From assembly GCA_027493525.1 (NCBI GenBank), contig JAOSKN010000002.1:2203326-2267325 (forward strand): a stretch of DNA of 64,000 nucleotides, given 5' to 3'. The DNA is from Planctomycetota bacterium (lineage in GTDB: Bacteria; Planctomycetota; SZUA-567; H5-PLA8). This document shows, in pieces, positions 36,282-44,869 of this stretch. The first letter of the stretch is position 1; the number at the start of each line of letters is the position of its first letter. A model generated the notes under the pieces. It did no database searches and had not been told where the DNA came from. It saw nothing but the letters and a program-made list of their open reading frames with translations. The position numbers and the translations under genes were made by a program.

Positions 36282-37493
36282 CTATGCGGGCATCGCCGGC
36301 GGCAGGAAACCGCCGTCCGCCTCGCCCTTGGGGCCGACCCAGGCCAGTTGCCGGTACACGCTGCCCATGGAGCCCAGCAAGATCACGCAGGTGAAGAGCG
36401 CGCCCACCAAGCAGCCGATCACGCCCAGCGCGCCGATCAGGCCCGCCACGAACATGGTGAGAACGAGGACGATCACGTTGCCGCGGGTGAGCGCGACGCT
36501 CGTCTGAACCGCCTCCACCGCGCCCAGGTCGCGCTCCATGGCCAGCGGCATGCTCAGGAACATGACGGTATTGATCCAGATCCAGATCGGAACGGCCAGG
36601 ATCGCAAGCGGAAAGAACAGGACGATCATGGCCAGCAGGACGGCGCCGACCAGCGTGGTGACCACGCCCTGAATCAGGGAAATCCCGATCAGCGTCCCGG
36701 CCTTGCCCAGGCCCGCGAAGAGGTCGCCGACCTGGGGCTCGACGGGACGCCCCATCACGCTGTCGGCCATGGAGATGGCGACCTTCCACAACCCGCCCAC
36801 GAAGACGGCCTGGAATACGGTCACGAGGAAGGTGGACGCCAGGACGCTGGAGCCGATCGCCAGGATCTGCGTCGTACCCATCGCGCCGCCGCCCATCCCC
36901 TGCACGCCGGCCATGACCACGCCGACCAGGACCTGGGCGATGAAGCTCCCGATGGAACTGAGCACGTAGAAAATCAGCAGGATCACCGCGCCGATGGCCC
37001 AGAATTTCTGGAAGGACGCGAAGCCCACGTCCAGCGTCGGGCCGAATTCCAGGTGCCCGCGCCCGCCACGCCAGGCCGGAAACGCGCCGGCATCGGCCTG
37101 CGCGCCGAGTTGCTCCTTCAGCGCCGAATCGAGGATCGTGCCGCAGAAGCGGCACTTGCGCGCTTCGGCCTTGATCGTCTCGCCGCACATCGGACAGGGC
37201 TTCTCGCCGCCGGCCGCGGGCGGTTGCGGCGGCGGGCTGAAGAGCGCTTCGTCGCTCAGCTTGGGCGGAGGCACGAACGCGGGCGGCTGCGGCGGCGCGG
37301 CCGGTCCGGGCGTGCCGGGAAGCTGCGGCTGCGGCGTAGTGGCCGGCGTCGGCGTTCCGGAAGCCTGTTGACTCGAAGCCGCCGGGATACGCACGCGCGC
37401 GCGGCACTGCGGGCATTCGATCTCGCGCCCCGCGAACTGGTCCTGCGCGAAGAGTTCCTTATTGCACTGCGGGCAATCGAACTCGATGGCCAT
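36282..37493 (-). CDS. Double zinc-ribbon membrane protein
   Basis: 403 residues from ATG 37493. The N-terminus has one zinc ribbon (CPQCNKE and CPQCRAR). A Pro/Gln-rich linker (about 38-95) leads to a second ribbon (CPMCGETIKAEARKCRFCG). The C-terminal 230 residues hold about six hydrophobic segments with the block MERDLGAVEAVQTSVALTRGN, common in DUF4013-like and related integral membrane proteins. The ribbons would be in the cytoplasm. Function unknown. It lies 24 bases upstream of the aldo/keto reductase and is probably cotranscribed. Confidence 0.8.
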   Translation of the reverse strand: MAIEFDCPQCNKELFAQDQFAGREIECPQCRARVRIPAASSQQASGTPTPATTPQPQLPGTPGPAAPPQPPAFVPPPKLSDEALFSPPPQPPAAGGEKPCPMCGETIKAEARKCRFCGTILDSALKEQLGAQADAGAFPAWRGGRGHLEFGPTLDVGFASFQKFWAIGAVILLIFYVLSSIGSFIAQVLVGVVMAGVQGMGGGAMGTTQILAIGSSVLASTFLVTVFQAVFVGGLWKVAISMADSVMGRPVEPQVGDLFAGLGKAGTLIGISLIQGVVTTLVGAVLLAMIVLFFPLAILAVPIWIWINTVMFLSMPLAMERDLGAVEAVQTSVALTRGNVIVLVLTMFVAGLIGALGVIGCLVGALFTCVILLGSMGSVYRQLAWVGPKGEADGGFLPPAMPA

Positions 37494-37585
37494 GGCGTGC
37501 TCCGTCTCGAAGGCTTGGAAGTGCGTGGGCTGCTCGATTCTCCCCAAGTTGCGCGGCGTGTCCAGTTCGCCTTGCTCGCGCGGGC

Positions 37586-38035
37586 CTAATTCGGCACGCG
37601 CCGCAGCCGCTCGAAGGCGTAGATGCCGCCGCCCATGTGGCGCAGCCGGAAGCCGCCCTTCAGCCGCGCGCCGGAGAGTTCGAACCGGAACAGGAGCGAG
37701 TCGGCGTCGGGCGGCTGGAGCCAGGCGAGTTCGCCGGCGTCGATTCGCTCCACGCGCCCGCGCCCGCCGCTCAGGCCGCCTTCCAGGTTCAGGTAGGCCC
37801 GCCGGTGGTCGTCGATGAGCCGGAGCAGGTTCGCCCGCGCGTCGGGGCCGGTGGCCGAGGCGTCGCGCTGCCGCGCATCGGCATGGCTGCGCCCGTCGGG
37901 GAATTCGTCGGTCAGCGAAGCGAAGGTGCGCAGTACCGCATCGGCGTCCCCGGCGCCCGGCTCGGTCTGGAGCATCAGGTCGTAGTGGTCGTCATGGCCG
38001 GGCCAGCCGGTGTGGTGGAGCACGACGAAGCGCAT
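37586..38035 (-). CDS. LigD-type 3'-phosphoesterase domain protein
   Basis: 149 residues from ATG 38035 (GAGGG at about 9 bases; an in-frame TTG lies 12 bases upstream). RFVVLHHTG and HDDHYDLMLQ match the His/Asp/His metal site of the phosphoesterase domain of bacterial NHEJ ligase D (DNA polymerase ligase N-terminal domain), where it trims 3' ends. Small single-domain versions are common. No ligase or Ku gene is adjacent in the window. The C-terminus has the expected LSGARLKGGFRLRHMGGG strand. Confidence 0.75.
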   Translation of the reverse strand: MRFVVLHHTGWPGHDDHYDLMLQTEPGAGDADAVLRTFASLTDEFPDGRSHADARQRDASATGPDARANLLRLIDDHRRAYLNLEGGLSGGRGRVERIDAGELAWLQPPDADSLLFRFELSGARLKGGFRLRHMGGGIYAFERLRRVPN

Positions 38036-38165
38036 CGGAACCCTCAATCCTGAACGACCACGGAGGCGCGAAGCATCCAGGGCAAGGCCATGAAAGGATG
38101 AAGGATGAATTATGAAATATGAAGATCAGAAATCGGCCAAGCGCGCCGAAAGACCGCTTAGATTC

Positions 38166-38711
38166 TCACAGGATGCGCAGCAGGCGCAGCACAAGCAGCG
38201 TCCCGAAGGTCGCGAGGCCCAGCGCAAAGAGCGCGCAGCCGACCTCGACCGGACGCACGCCGCGGACGGGCGCATCGAGGGGTTCGGCGGCCATCGGGTG
38301 CTTGCGTGAATGGTAGGGAATGAAGCGGTAGCCCCACTCGAGCAGGCGGGCCTGCACCGCGGGCGGGTAGGCTTCCGAAGGCGCGCGCGGTTTGAGGGCA
38401 TGGAGCACCGCGCGATTTTCATGGCCGTAGCGGGCGTGGAAGGCCGCGACGGCGCGCTCGATCTCCGGGCCCTCGCGCGTGGTGAGCAGCCAGGCCGCGC
38501 CGGCGCGCGGGAGGTCTTGCATCGCCGCGTGGACCTCGCCCAGCAGCGCGTAGGCGTCCTCGCGGTACGCGGCGCGGCGGGCGAGCGTATAGAGGAAGCC
38601 GGTGAGGCGGTCGCGGGCCCGGTCGGGGCGTCCGGCGGCGAGGTCCGCGCGTGCGCGGACGAGCGCGCGGGGTTCGGGCGACTGCGTCTCCATCGGATCG
38701 ACGTCGGGCAA
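38166..38711 (-). CDS. DUF6584-like protein with C-terminal membrane anchor
   Basis: 181 residues (ATG 38693, METQSP, is an alternative start). The N-terminal 100 residues are TPR-like helices with RARADLAAGRPDRARDRL and GAAWLLTTREGPEIERAV, the pattern of DUF6584. The last 25 residues are hydrophobic (VGCALFALGLATFGTLLVLRL), a tail anchor. No function is known for the family. Confidence 0.62.
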   Translation of the reverse strand: MPDVDPMETQSPEPRALVRARADLAAGRPDRARDRLTGFLYTLARRAAYREDAYALLGEVHAAMQDLPRAGAAWLLTTREGPEIERAVAAFHARYGHENRAVLHALKPRAPSEAYPPAVQARLLEWGYRFIPYHSRKHPMAAEPLDAPVRGVRPVEVGCALFALGLATFGTLLVLRLLRIL

Positions 38712-38743
38712 CGTATCCAGTGGACTTTCGCCGCCGCTTGGGC

Positions 38744-38848
38744 TCAGCGCTTGTACTGGCTGCGCGGCTTGCCGCGGGCGGGCTTGCGGCCGTGGTTGGC
38801 GCGCTTGTTCCGCTTCTGGAGCTTCTTGTACTTCTCTGCGCTGGCCAA
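38744..38848 (-). CDS. 34-residue Lys/Arg-rich small protein
   Basis: TTG start at 38848 preceded at 7 bases by AAAGGAG, a near-perfect Shine-Dalgarno. The product begins MASAEKYKKLQKRNKRANHG and ends SQYKR: about half of it is Lys, Arg, Asn or Gln, with Gly in the middle. This composition fits a ribosome- or nucleic-acid-associated peptide, comparable in kind to small ribosomal proteins such as Thx, though I do not recognise it as one. An ATG in another frame at the same place would give a Ser-rich open frame, but the amino-acid composition supports the TTG frame. Confidence 0.55.
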   Translation of the reverse strand: MASAEKYKKLQKRNKRANHGRKPARGKPRSQYKR

Positions 38849-38895
38849 GACATGTCTCCTTTGAGGGATGGCAATCGGTTTACGGGGCTTCGAGC

Positions 38896-39336
38896 CTACA
38901 ATTCATCCAGGGGCTTCTCGCCGCGGTCTTCCTTCTTGGCGACTTCTTCTTCGGGTTGCGCGTATTGCTTGTGCGCGAAGGCAGCCATGCTGGGGCTGTT
39001 TCGCTTCATGGCGGCGCTCTCGACGCGCTTCCAGTCGTCTTCCGTCACGAGCGTGCGGTCGAACCGCGACAGCCTGGAGAGCAGGAACGAGTCGCCCTGT
39101 TCCAACGCGATCCGCTTGATCTCCGCGATCCCCTGTTCGTCCTTGGCATGCTGATAGAAGTCCAGCGCATCCGAGTAGCGTTCCTGCGCCATGAATTCGC
39201 GCGCCACTCCGCTCAGCGTCTGCGGCGAACTGCGCGGATCCCACAGCAGATCGCGTTTGCGGAGGTAGTGTTGGGGTGCGGGCACGGCTTGGGCCTTCCG
39301 GGCGCTTCGTTCCAGGACTTCGACCGAAAACGCCAT
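38896..39336 (-). CDS. Hypothetical helical protein, 146 residues
   Basis: Starts MAFSVEVLERSARKAQ at 39336. Helical throughout: a middle section (LSGVAREFMAQERYSDALDFYQHAKD) looks like a TPR pair and the C-terminus is acidic/lysine-rich (QPEEEVAKKEDRGEKPLDEL). No signal peptide. The following gene on the strand is the 34-residue basic protein, 47 bases away. Family not recognised. Confidence 0.7.
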   Translation of the reverse strand: MAFSVEVLERSARKAQAVPAPQHYLRKRDLLWDPRSSPQTLSGVAREFMAQERYSDALDFYQHAKDEQGIAEIKRIALEQGDSFLLSRLSRFDRTLVTEDDWKRVESAAMKRNSPSMAAFAHKQYAQPEEEVAKKEDRGEKPLDEL

Positions 39337-39359
39337 GCTATCCGTTGCGCGCCGGATCT

Positions 39360-39872
39360 TCAACCGCCGTCGGGCGGGGACCAGTCCGGGCGGACGGTGG
39401 CGAAGTCGAAGCTTTCCGGATCCTCCAGGTTGACCAGCGGGCCTTCGTGGTCCACGCCGCCGATGGACCAGCGCAGCGCCTGGCCCTCGCGCAGGGTGAG
39501 CGCGTAGTCGCGATGCTCGGGCCCCACGGCCCATTCCAGGTCCGGTTCGGTGAGGATCCAGGCGCCGTCCTCGGCGATTCTCAGGATCTTCGTCTCGCGC
39601 CCGAACCCCCCGGGCGCTTCTTCCTCGCCGCCCGCCTCCGGCGCGTCGAGGCCTTCCTTCAGGCGCGCAAGATCCTGCTCCAGGGCCGCACGGGCGGCTT
39701 CCAGGTCCTCGCGGATCAGCGCCCACTGCCTGAGGCGCGGCTCGCGCCAGCCGGCCTCTTCGGCGCCCTCCAGTTGCGCGCGCAGGGCCTCCATCCGCGC
39801 CAGCCCCTTGGCAAACTGGTCGAGCTGCATCTGGGCGAGCGCGAGCTGCTGAGCGCGTTCCGGATCGGTCAT
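39360..39872 (-). CDS. Hypothetical coiled-coil protein
   Basis: 170 residues from ATG 39872; ATGs at 39908 and 39944 are possible but the longer leader overlaps the divergent purB region. Residues about 5-75 form a coiled coil (QLALAQMQLDQFAKGLARME; LEAARAALEQDLARLKEGL), followed by an acidic linker and a small beta domain (TKILRIAEDGAWILTEPDLE; ALRWSIGGVDHEGPLVNLED). No signal peptide. Same-strand neighbour 23 bases downstream encodes the helical hypothetical protein, so the two probably form an operon. Confidence 0.7.
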   Translation of the reverse strand: MTDPERAQQLALAQMQLDQFAKGLARMEALRAQLEGAEEAGWREPRLRQWALIREDLEAARAALEQDLARLKEGLDAPEAGGEEEAPGGFGRETKILRIAEDGAWILTEPDLEWAVGPEHRDYALTLREGQALRWSIGGVDHEGPLVNLEDPESFDFATVRPDWSPPDGG

Positions 39873-39994
39873 CTGTCCGCCCCGCGTTTCCGTTTCTTCG
39901 GCTTGCATCCCGGTGGAGCGCTTCCATGATAGCAGCGTTTCCACGGATCAGGAACCTGCTTTGCGCCCGCGTTCGCGGGCTGAGAGAGGACTTC

Positions 39995-41518
39995 ATGGCC
40001 ACACGCAAGGGCTCCACCCGGGTCGGAGGCGTCTCCGGCCGCAAGCGCGCCACCACCGTCCTGCTGCGACGCGCCGACGGCCCCAAGGAGCGGGTGGGTT
40101 TCGAGTACCCGCTCACCGGGCGCTACGGTTCGCCCGAGATGAGCTTCCTCTTCAGCCCGCAGTACAAGTTCTCGACCTGGAGGCGGCTCTGGGTGGCGCT
40201 GGCCGAGGGGCAGCGGCTGCTCGGCCTGCCCGTGACCGAGAAGCAGGTGCGCCAGATGCAGCGCTTCGTGGACGAGATCAACTTCGAGGTCGCGGAAGCC
40301 AAGGAACGCGAAATCCGGCACGACGTGATGAGCCACGTGCACGCCTTCGGCGAGCAGTGCCCCGACGCCCGCCCGATCATCCATCTCGGCGCGACCAGCG
40401 CCTACGTCACCGACAACACCGACCTGATCCAGATGAAGGCCGGACTGGAACTGCTCTCGCGCAAGCTCGTCAACGTGATCGCCTCCTTGGCGGAATTCGC
40501 CGAGGCGCACCAGGACCTGCCGACCCTGGCCTTCACGCACTTCCAGGCCGCGCAGCCCACCACCGTCGGCAAGCGCGCGTGCCTGTGGATTCAGGACCTG
40601 CTGCTCGACCTCGAGGAGTTCCTCCGGCTTCAGGACGAACTGCCGTTCCTGGGCGTGAAAGGCACCACCGGGACGCAGGCGAGTTTCCTCAAGCTCTTCG
40701 ACGGAAACATGAAGAAGGTCACGCGCCTGGACAGCCTGGTCGCCGACGAGATGGGCTTCAAGAAGGTGCTGCCGGTCTCGGGGCAGACCTACACCCGGAA
40801 ACTCGACTACAAGGTATTGCAGGCGCTCTGCGGGTTCTCGCAGACGGCTCACAAGTTCGCCAACGACCTGCGGCTGCTGGCCCACCTTAAGGAGGTCGAG
40901 GAGCCCTTCGAGAAGGGGCAGGTCGGCTCCAGCGCGATGGCCTACAAGCGCAATCCGATGCGTTGCGAGCGCATGACCGGCCTCTCGCGCTACCTTATGT
41001 CGCTGGTCCTGAACCCCGCGATGACCGCGGCCGAGCAGTGGTTCGAGCGCACGCTCGACGACAGCTCCAACAAGCGCCTCTCCGTCCCCGAGGCGTTCCT
41101 TTGCGCCGACGTGATCGCCGAAACGTGGCTCAACGTGGGGCAGAACCTTGTCGTCTACCCGGCGGTGATCGAGGCGCACCTGAAGGCCGAACTGCCCTTC
41201 ATCGCCTCCGAAAACGTGCTGATGGAAGCGGTCAAGCGCGGTGGGGACCGCCAGGACCTCCACGAACGCATCCGCAAGCACAGCCAGGCCGCCGCCAAGC
41301 AGGTGAAGCTTTACGGCAAGGAGAACGACCTGATGGCGCGGATCGCCGCCGATCCGGCCTTCGCCAACGTGAAGGACGAACTGGACGCGATCCTGGACCC
41401 GGGCAAGTTCACGGGCCTGGCCAGCGAGCAGACGCAGTGGTTCCTGAGCGAGCACATCCACCCGCTCCTGAAGACCCGGCGCGATTGGCTGGGGCGGAAG
41501 GGGGAGGTCAGGGTGTAG
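39995..41518 (+). CDS. purB: Adenylosuccinate lyase
   Basis: 507 residues from ATG 39995 (GAGAGGAC upstream). Fumarase/aspartase-superfamily enzyme of purine synthesis that cleaves SAICAR and adenylosuccinate. HLGATSAYVTDN holds the first signature, THFQAAQPTTVGKR the general-acid His, and GSSAMAYKRNPMRCER the third conserved region with the catalytic Ser of the flexible loop. The N-terminal 35 residues are basic and not part of the fold. It is followed by the DUF1802 gene 30 bases downstream. No other purine genes are in the window. Confidence 0.93.
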   Translation: MATRKGSTRVGGVSGRKRATTVLLRRADGPKERVGFEYPLTGRYGSPEMSFLFSPQYKFSTWRRLWVALAEGQRLLGLPVTEKQVRQMQRFVDEINFEVAEAKEREIRHDVMSHVHAFGEQCPDARPIIHLGATSAYVTDNTDLIQMKAGLELLSRKLVNVIASLAEFAEAHQDLPTLAFTHFQAAQPTTVGKRACLWIQDLLLDLEEFLRLQDELPFLGVKGTTGTQASFLKLFDGNMKKVTRLDSLVADEMGFKKVLPVSGQTYTRKLDYKVLQALCGFSQTAHKFANDLRLLAHLKEVEEPFEKGQVGSSAMAYKRNPMRCERMTGLSRYLMSLVLNPAMTAAEQWFERTLDDSSNKRLSVPEAFLCADVIAETWLNVGQNLVVYPAVIEAHLKAELPFIASENVLMEAVKRGGDRQDLHERIRKHSQAAAKQVKLYGKENDLMARIAADPAFANVKDELDAILDPGKFTGLASEQTQWFLSEHIHPLLKTRRDWLGRKGEVRV

Positions 41519-41548
41519 GATGAGCCCCGGCTTGCGGAAGCCCCAAAC

Positions 41549-42121
41549 ATGAAACCCACCTGCGACATCGCCTACAAGGAATGGGCCTCGGTCACCGAGG
41601 CGCTCGCGCGCGGAACGTACGTCATGTCCCTGCGCAAAGGCGGGATTCACGAGAAGCGCGGCGAGTTCAGCGTCGAGCACCGCGAGTTTTTTCTGTTCCC
41701 GACCTACCTGCATCAGCGCGAGAGCGACCTCGTTCCCGGCGTCGTGCCGCTCCTCGAGGAGACCCGCCGGGCCGCGCTGCCCGAAGGCCAGATCCCGATT
41801 CGCTATTACGTCACCGTCGAGGACGCCCGTTACATCGAGAACCTCGACGCGATCCTCGCGCTCGACGGCCTGCATCCCTTTACGCGCGCCGGGGTCGAGA
41901 TGCGCTTCAACTACAAGAAGCCGGGGCTCTGGGCGATCGTGCAGCGCGTCTACAGGCTGCCGGAGGCCTGCGTGATCCCCGACGAGCGCGTCTACGCCGG
42001 CTGCCGGAGCTGGGTGCCGTTGAAGGAGGCCCTTTCGACGTCGGGCGCGGCGGCGGTGCTGGAAGACGCTGCCTTTGCCGCAAAGCTGGAGGAAATCAAA
42101 AACGCAAAGCGTAAAACGTAA
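41549..42121 (+). CDS. DUF1802 family protein
   Basis: 190 residues. Family pattern near the N-terminus: KEWASVTEALARGTYVMSLRKGGI then FSVEHREFFLFPTYLHQ. Also WAIVQRVYRLPEACVIPDE. DUF1802 has no established function; it is found in cyanobacteria and other bacteria. The gene follows purB after 30 bases on the same strand and is likely cotranscribed. Its 3' end lies in a repetitive tract (AAACGCAAAGCGTAAAACGT). Confidence 0.8.
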   Translation: MKPTCDIAYKEWASVTEALARGTYVMSLRKGGIHEKRGEFSVEHREFFLFPTYLHQRESDLVPGVVPLLEETRRAALPEGQIPIRYYVTVEDARYIENLDAILALDGLHPFTRAGVEMRFNYKKPGLWAIVQRVYRLPEACVIPDERVYAGCRSWVPLKEALSTSGAAAVLEDAAFAAKLEEIKNAKRKT

Positions 42122-42175
42122 TCCAGCCTCGGAAGTCCGACCTCGATGTATTGCTTATGTTTTGCGTTTTGCCTC

Positions 42176-43228
42176 TCACTTCGCTGCCGCGAATTCCTTC
42201 ACCGCCTCGAACGCTTCCACCGCCACCGGCGCGCCGCCTTGCTTCGCCGATGCTTCCGCGGCGAAGACGACGGCCACGGCATGCGCGGCCTCGCGCAGGC
42301 CGGGGTAGGGGGCCCCGCCTTCGCGGATGGCACGGTGGAAGCCCCGCAGGTTGCCGCAGAGGTCCGCCTCGCCCTCGACCGGCACCGGCGCGATCGGCTC
42401 GTAGCCGCCGTCGAGTTTCGTGACTTGGAGTCCGAGCTTCGTCCCTTCCTCGAAGTGCCGCTCGTCGCGGTAGAGGTTCCCGCGCGTGCCGAAAATCGAA
42501 AGGGTGTGCCGGTACGGGGTGACGTGGTAGGCGTTGAGCGTCCCGACGAGGCCGCTGGCGAAGCGCAGGTGGCAGAGCGCCACGTCGGCGGTGCGCGTGG
42601 CGTGGACGTCGTAGCGCATCATGGACGTGACGTGCGTGACCGGCCCGAAGTAGAAGCAGAGTTCGTGGACGCCGTGCACGCCGCATTGGAACAGCATCCC
42701 GCCGGGGTTCTTTTCGGGGTCGGCGCGCCATTCGCCGGGATCCATCTTCAGGCCGCCGGAATGCGCGGTGGTCTTCTCGAAGGTCGCGACGCGCCCGAGC
42801 GTGCCATCGTCGATGAGCCGCTTCGTGGTTTGCGCGACGGGGTCGTGGCGCAGATCGTTGTGCCCCACGCCGATTACCACCCCGGTGCGGCGCTGGGTTT
42901 CCAGGATCAGGGAGAGTTCGCCGGGCGTCGAGCAGAGCGGCTTCTCGACGAAGACGTGCAGGCCGCGTTCGGCCGCCGCCACGATCTGGTCGGCGTGGAA
43001 CTTCGCGCCCGTCGAGATCACGAGCGCTTCCAGCCCCGGCATGGCGAGCAGTTCCTCAAAGCTGCCGGCCGGCCGCGCCCCGTCCTGCCGCTCGCAAAGC
43101 TGAAGCATTTTGGGGTTCAGGTCCCAGGCGGCGGCCAGCTCGAAGAGCCCCGTCTCGCGCATCCGCGCGCGGCGATACCCGCCGAAGTGCCCCACGCCCA
43201 CCATGCCGGTTTTCAGTTTGGCGCCCAT
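42176..43228 (-). CDS. Gfo/Idh/MocA family oxidoreductase
   Basis: 350 residues. TGMVGVGHFGGYRRARM is the nucleotide-binding motif, VEKPLCSTPGELSLIL contains the EKP Lys, and GVHGVHELCFYFG lies at the catalytic His region. The C-terminal beta-sheet domain is complete (RHTLSIFGTRGNLYRDERHF). NAD(P)-dependent sugar- or inositol-type oxidoreductase; substrate unknown. Independent transcription unit between purB-DUF1802 and msrB. Confidence 0.88.
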   Translation of the reverse strand: MGAKLKTGMVGVGHFGGYRRARMRETGLFELAAAWDLNPKMLQLCERQDGARPAGSFEELLAMPGLEALVISTGAKFHADQIVAAAERGLHVFVEKPLCSTPGELSLILETQRRTGVVIGVGHNDLRHDPVAQTTKRLIDDGTLGRVATFEKTTAHSGGLKMDPGEWRADPEKNPGGMLFQCGVHGVHELCFYFGPVTHVTSMMRYDVHATRTADVALCHLRFASGLVGTLNAYHVTPYRHTLSIFGTRGNLYRDERHFEEGTKLGLQVTKLDGGYEPIAPVPVEGEADLCGNLRGFHRAIREGGAPYPGLREAAHAVAVVFAAEASAKQGGAPVAVEAFEAVKEFAAAK

Positions 43229-43297
43229 GCCGCGTCATAGCCTCCTTGGTCCAACCGTGGAGGCATATTAAACCGGTCTATGGAATAATGCAAGGGG

Positions 43298-43930
43298 TTA
43301 CTTCTGGGCTTCCGGGGTCTTGGCCTCGGCTTGCGCGCCCGTCTTGGCCTCCTGCCCTTCCTTGGGCACGAAGCGGAGGGAAGCGGAGTTTATGCAGTAG
43401 CGCAGCCCTGTAGGTTTGGGTCCGTCGGTGAAGACGTGGCCCAGGTGCCCGCCGCAGCGCCCGCAGTGGACCTCGTTGCGTGGATAGCCGAGCTTATGGT
43501 CGACGCTCTGCTCGACGTAGCTGGCCTTGACGGGCTGGAAGAAGCTCGGCCAGCCGGTGCCCGACTCGTACTTGGTATCGGAGGTGAAAAGTTCCAGGCC
43601 GCAGCCGGCGCAGAAGAAGACTCCGACGCGCTTCTCTTCCCAGTAGGCCCCGGTGCAGGCGCGTTCGGTGCCGGACTTGCGCAGGACGTGGAACTGTTCG
43701 GGCGTAAGCCGTTTCTTCCATTCCTCCTCGCTGAGCTGCCACTTCTCACGGTCGGGGATTTCGAGCTTGGGCTGGGTCACGGCTGTTTCCTCCGGGGTCT
43801 TCTTTTCCGCCGCCTGGGCCGGGGCGGGCGGGGGCGCTTCCTCCTTCGGCTTGGGCTCCTGGGACGAGCAAGCGCCCAGCAGCAGCGCCAGGGAGGCAAA
43901 GAGCGAGAGCAGGGGCGTCTGGCGGATCAT
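43298..43930 (-). CDS. msrB: Peptide-methionine (R)-S-oxide reductase, lipoprotein
   Basis: 210 residues from ATG 43930 (GGAGG upstream). The signal peptide LLSLFASLALLLGAC ends in a lipobox, followed by a Pro/Glu-rich linker and the MsrB domain (about 70-190). The zinc Cys pairs are CAGCG and CGRCGG; GTGWPSFFQPV is the family motif; the catalytic Cys is in RYCINSASLRF. The exported anchor suggests repair of oxidised methionine on periplasmic proteins. The C-terminal tail is Ala/Glu/Lys-rich. Confidence 0.92.
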   Translation of the reverse strand: MIRQTPLLSLFASLALLLGACSSQEPKPKEEAPPPAPAQAAEKKTPEETAVTQPKLEIPDREKWQLSEEEWKKRLTPEQFHVLRKSGTERACTGAYWEEKRVGVFFCAGCGLELFTSDTKYESGTGWPSFFQPVKASYVEQSVDHKLGYPRNEVHCGRCGGHLGHVFTDGPKPTGLRYCINSASLRFVPKEGQEAKTGAQAEAKTPEAQK

Positions 43931-43966
43931 GAAGCACCTCCATACCATGCGGCGCGGCCGGCTTGA

Positions 43967-44475
43967 ATGGGCCATTCTACCAAAGCATGTCGCCAGAGAG
44001 GCGGACAATTCCCTGCGAAAGGCTCCTCCTTCCGTTCTGGGCGCAGCCTTCATACCTGGAGGCTTGAACGCATTGGCCGCCTGCCGTGCAGGTCCGATCC
44101 GTGCTGGAATCGCTATCGGTCCGATACGGACTTGGTGCGGATCGCGCTGGCCAGCGATCAACTGGCCGTGCGGTGGTGCGGGCTGCAGTCGCTTGCAGGG
44201 AGTTCCCCGAGGAACTGGAGGCGCGGCTTTTGGAGCTGGCCGAAGGGGCTCCGGCGGATTCCCAGCCCAGCGAGCAGCGCCTGGCGGGCGTCCTGTTGAT
44301 GTGGAAGCGGCAGGAGGCGTTCCGATTCGTCCTGAACACACTGCAGGCCACACGCTTCGTGTCGCCGCCGACCCCCGAGCCGCCGCTTACGGCGGCGGAG
44401 CTGGACGCGCTGGACGCAATCACGGAGTTCATTCGTGAGAAGCGGAAGGGGCACAAAAAAACCGGCGAGGAATGA
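43967..44475 (+). CDS. Hypothetical protein, probable frameshift near 44200
   Basis: Two frames seem to belong together: SDTDLVRIALASDQLAVRWC in the first (to about 44197) and EFPEELEARLLELAEGAPAD in the second. A single extra G in the run GCAGGGAG near 44197-44200 would join them as LQSLAG-EFPEEL. The C-terminal half has helices (LAGVLLMWKRQEAFRFVLNT) and ends in a basic segment inside the terminator stem of the convergent gene. The N-terminal 45 residues look non-coding, so the start is uncertain. No family recognised. Confidence 0.4.
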
Positions 44476-44486
44476 TCCTCGCCGGT
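44454..44486 (-). terminator. Intrinsic terminator of cold-shock gene
   Basis: Perfect 11-bp stem ACCGGCGAGGA / TCCTCGCCGGT with a 4-base loop, followed on the minus strand by seven to eight T. It is 26 bases beyond the cold-shock stop. The last codons and the stop of the convergent hypothetical gene lie in the same stem. Confidence 0.88.
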
Positions 44487-44511
44487 CTCATGGGCAGTGA
44501 AGTGCCTGAAG

Positions 44512-44727
44512 TTAGCCGGCAGCCGGGCGGACCTTGGTCGCCTTGGGGCCCTTATCGGACTGCTCGACTTCGTACTCGACGACCTGGCCTTCCGTCAGGG
44601 TCCGATAGCCTTCGGCCTGAATTTCGGAATGGTGAACGAAGAGATCCTTTCCGCCATCTTCCGGCGTAATGAAGCCGTAGCCCTTCTGATCGTTAAACCA
44701 CTTCACTTTGCCTCTGCCGCTCGACAT
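44512..44727 (-). CDS. Cold-shock domain protein
   Basis: 71 residues, the full length of a CspA-like single-domain protein. RNP1 is KGYGFITPE and RNP2 is DLFVHHSEI; GKVKWFND opens the OB fold. It binds single-stranded RNA or DNA and acts as an RNA chaperone. ATG 44727 follows GGAGGG; the longer upstream frame is ignored because the family start fits exactly. Confidence 0.95.
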   Translation of the reverse strand: MSSGRGKVKWFNDQKGYGFITPEDGGKDLFVHHSEIQAEGYRTLTEGQVVEYEVEQSDKGPKATKVRPAAG

Positions 44728-44869
44728 GACGGCCCTCCTGCAACTGAAGACTGCGACCCGGATCAACTATCAGCGACTGATGAGTTCCAATCTCCGGGTA
44801 CGCCCAACCATGATACCTGCCCCTATCCGGCGGGGCAATTCGATTTTGAGCGGGGCGGCCGGGCGCCCC

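Noticed and set aside
39869..41875. Minus-strand open frame of 668 codons opposite purB
   Set aside because: purB shows all adenylosuccinate lyase signatures on the plus strand.
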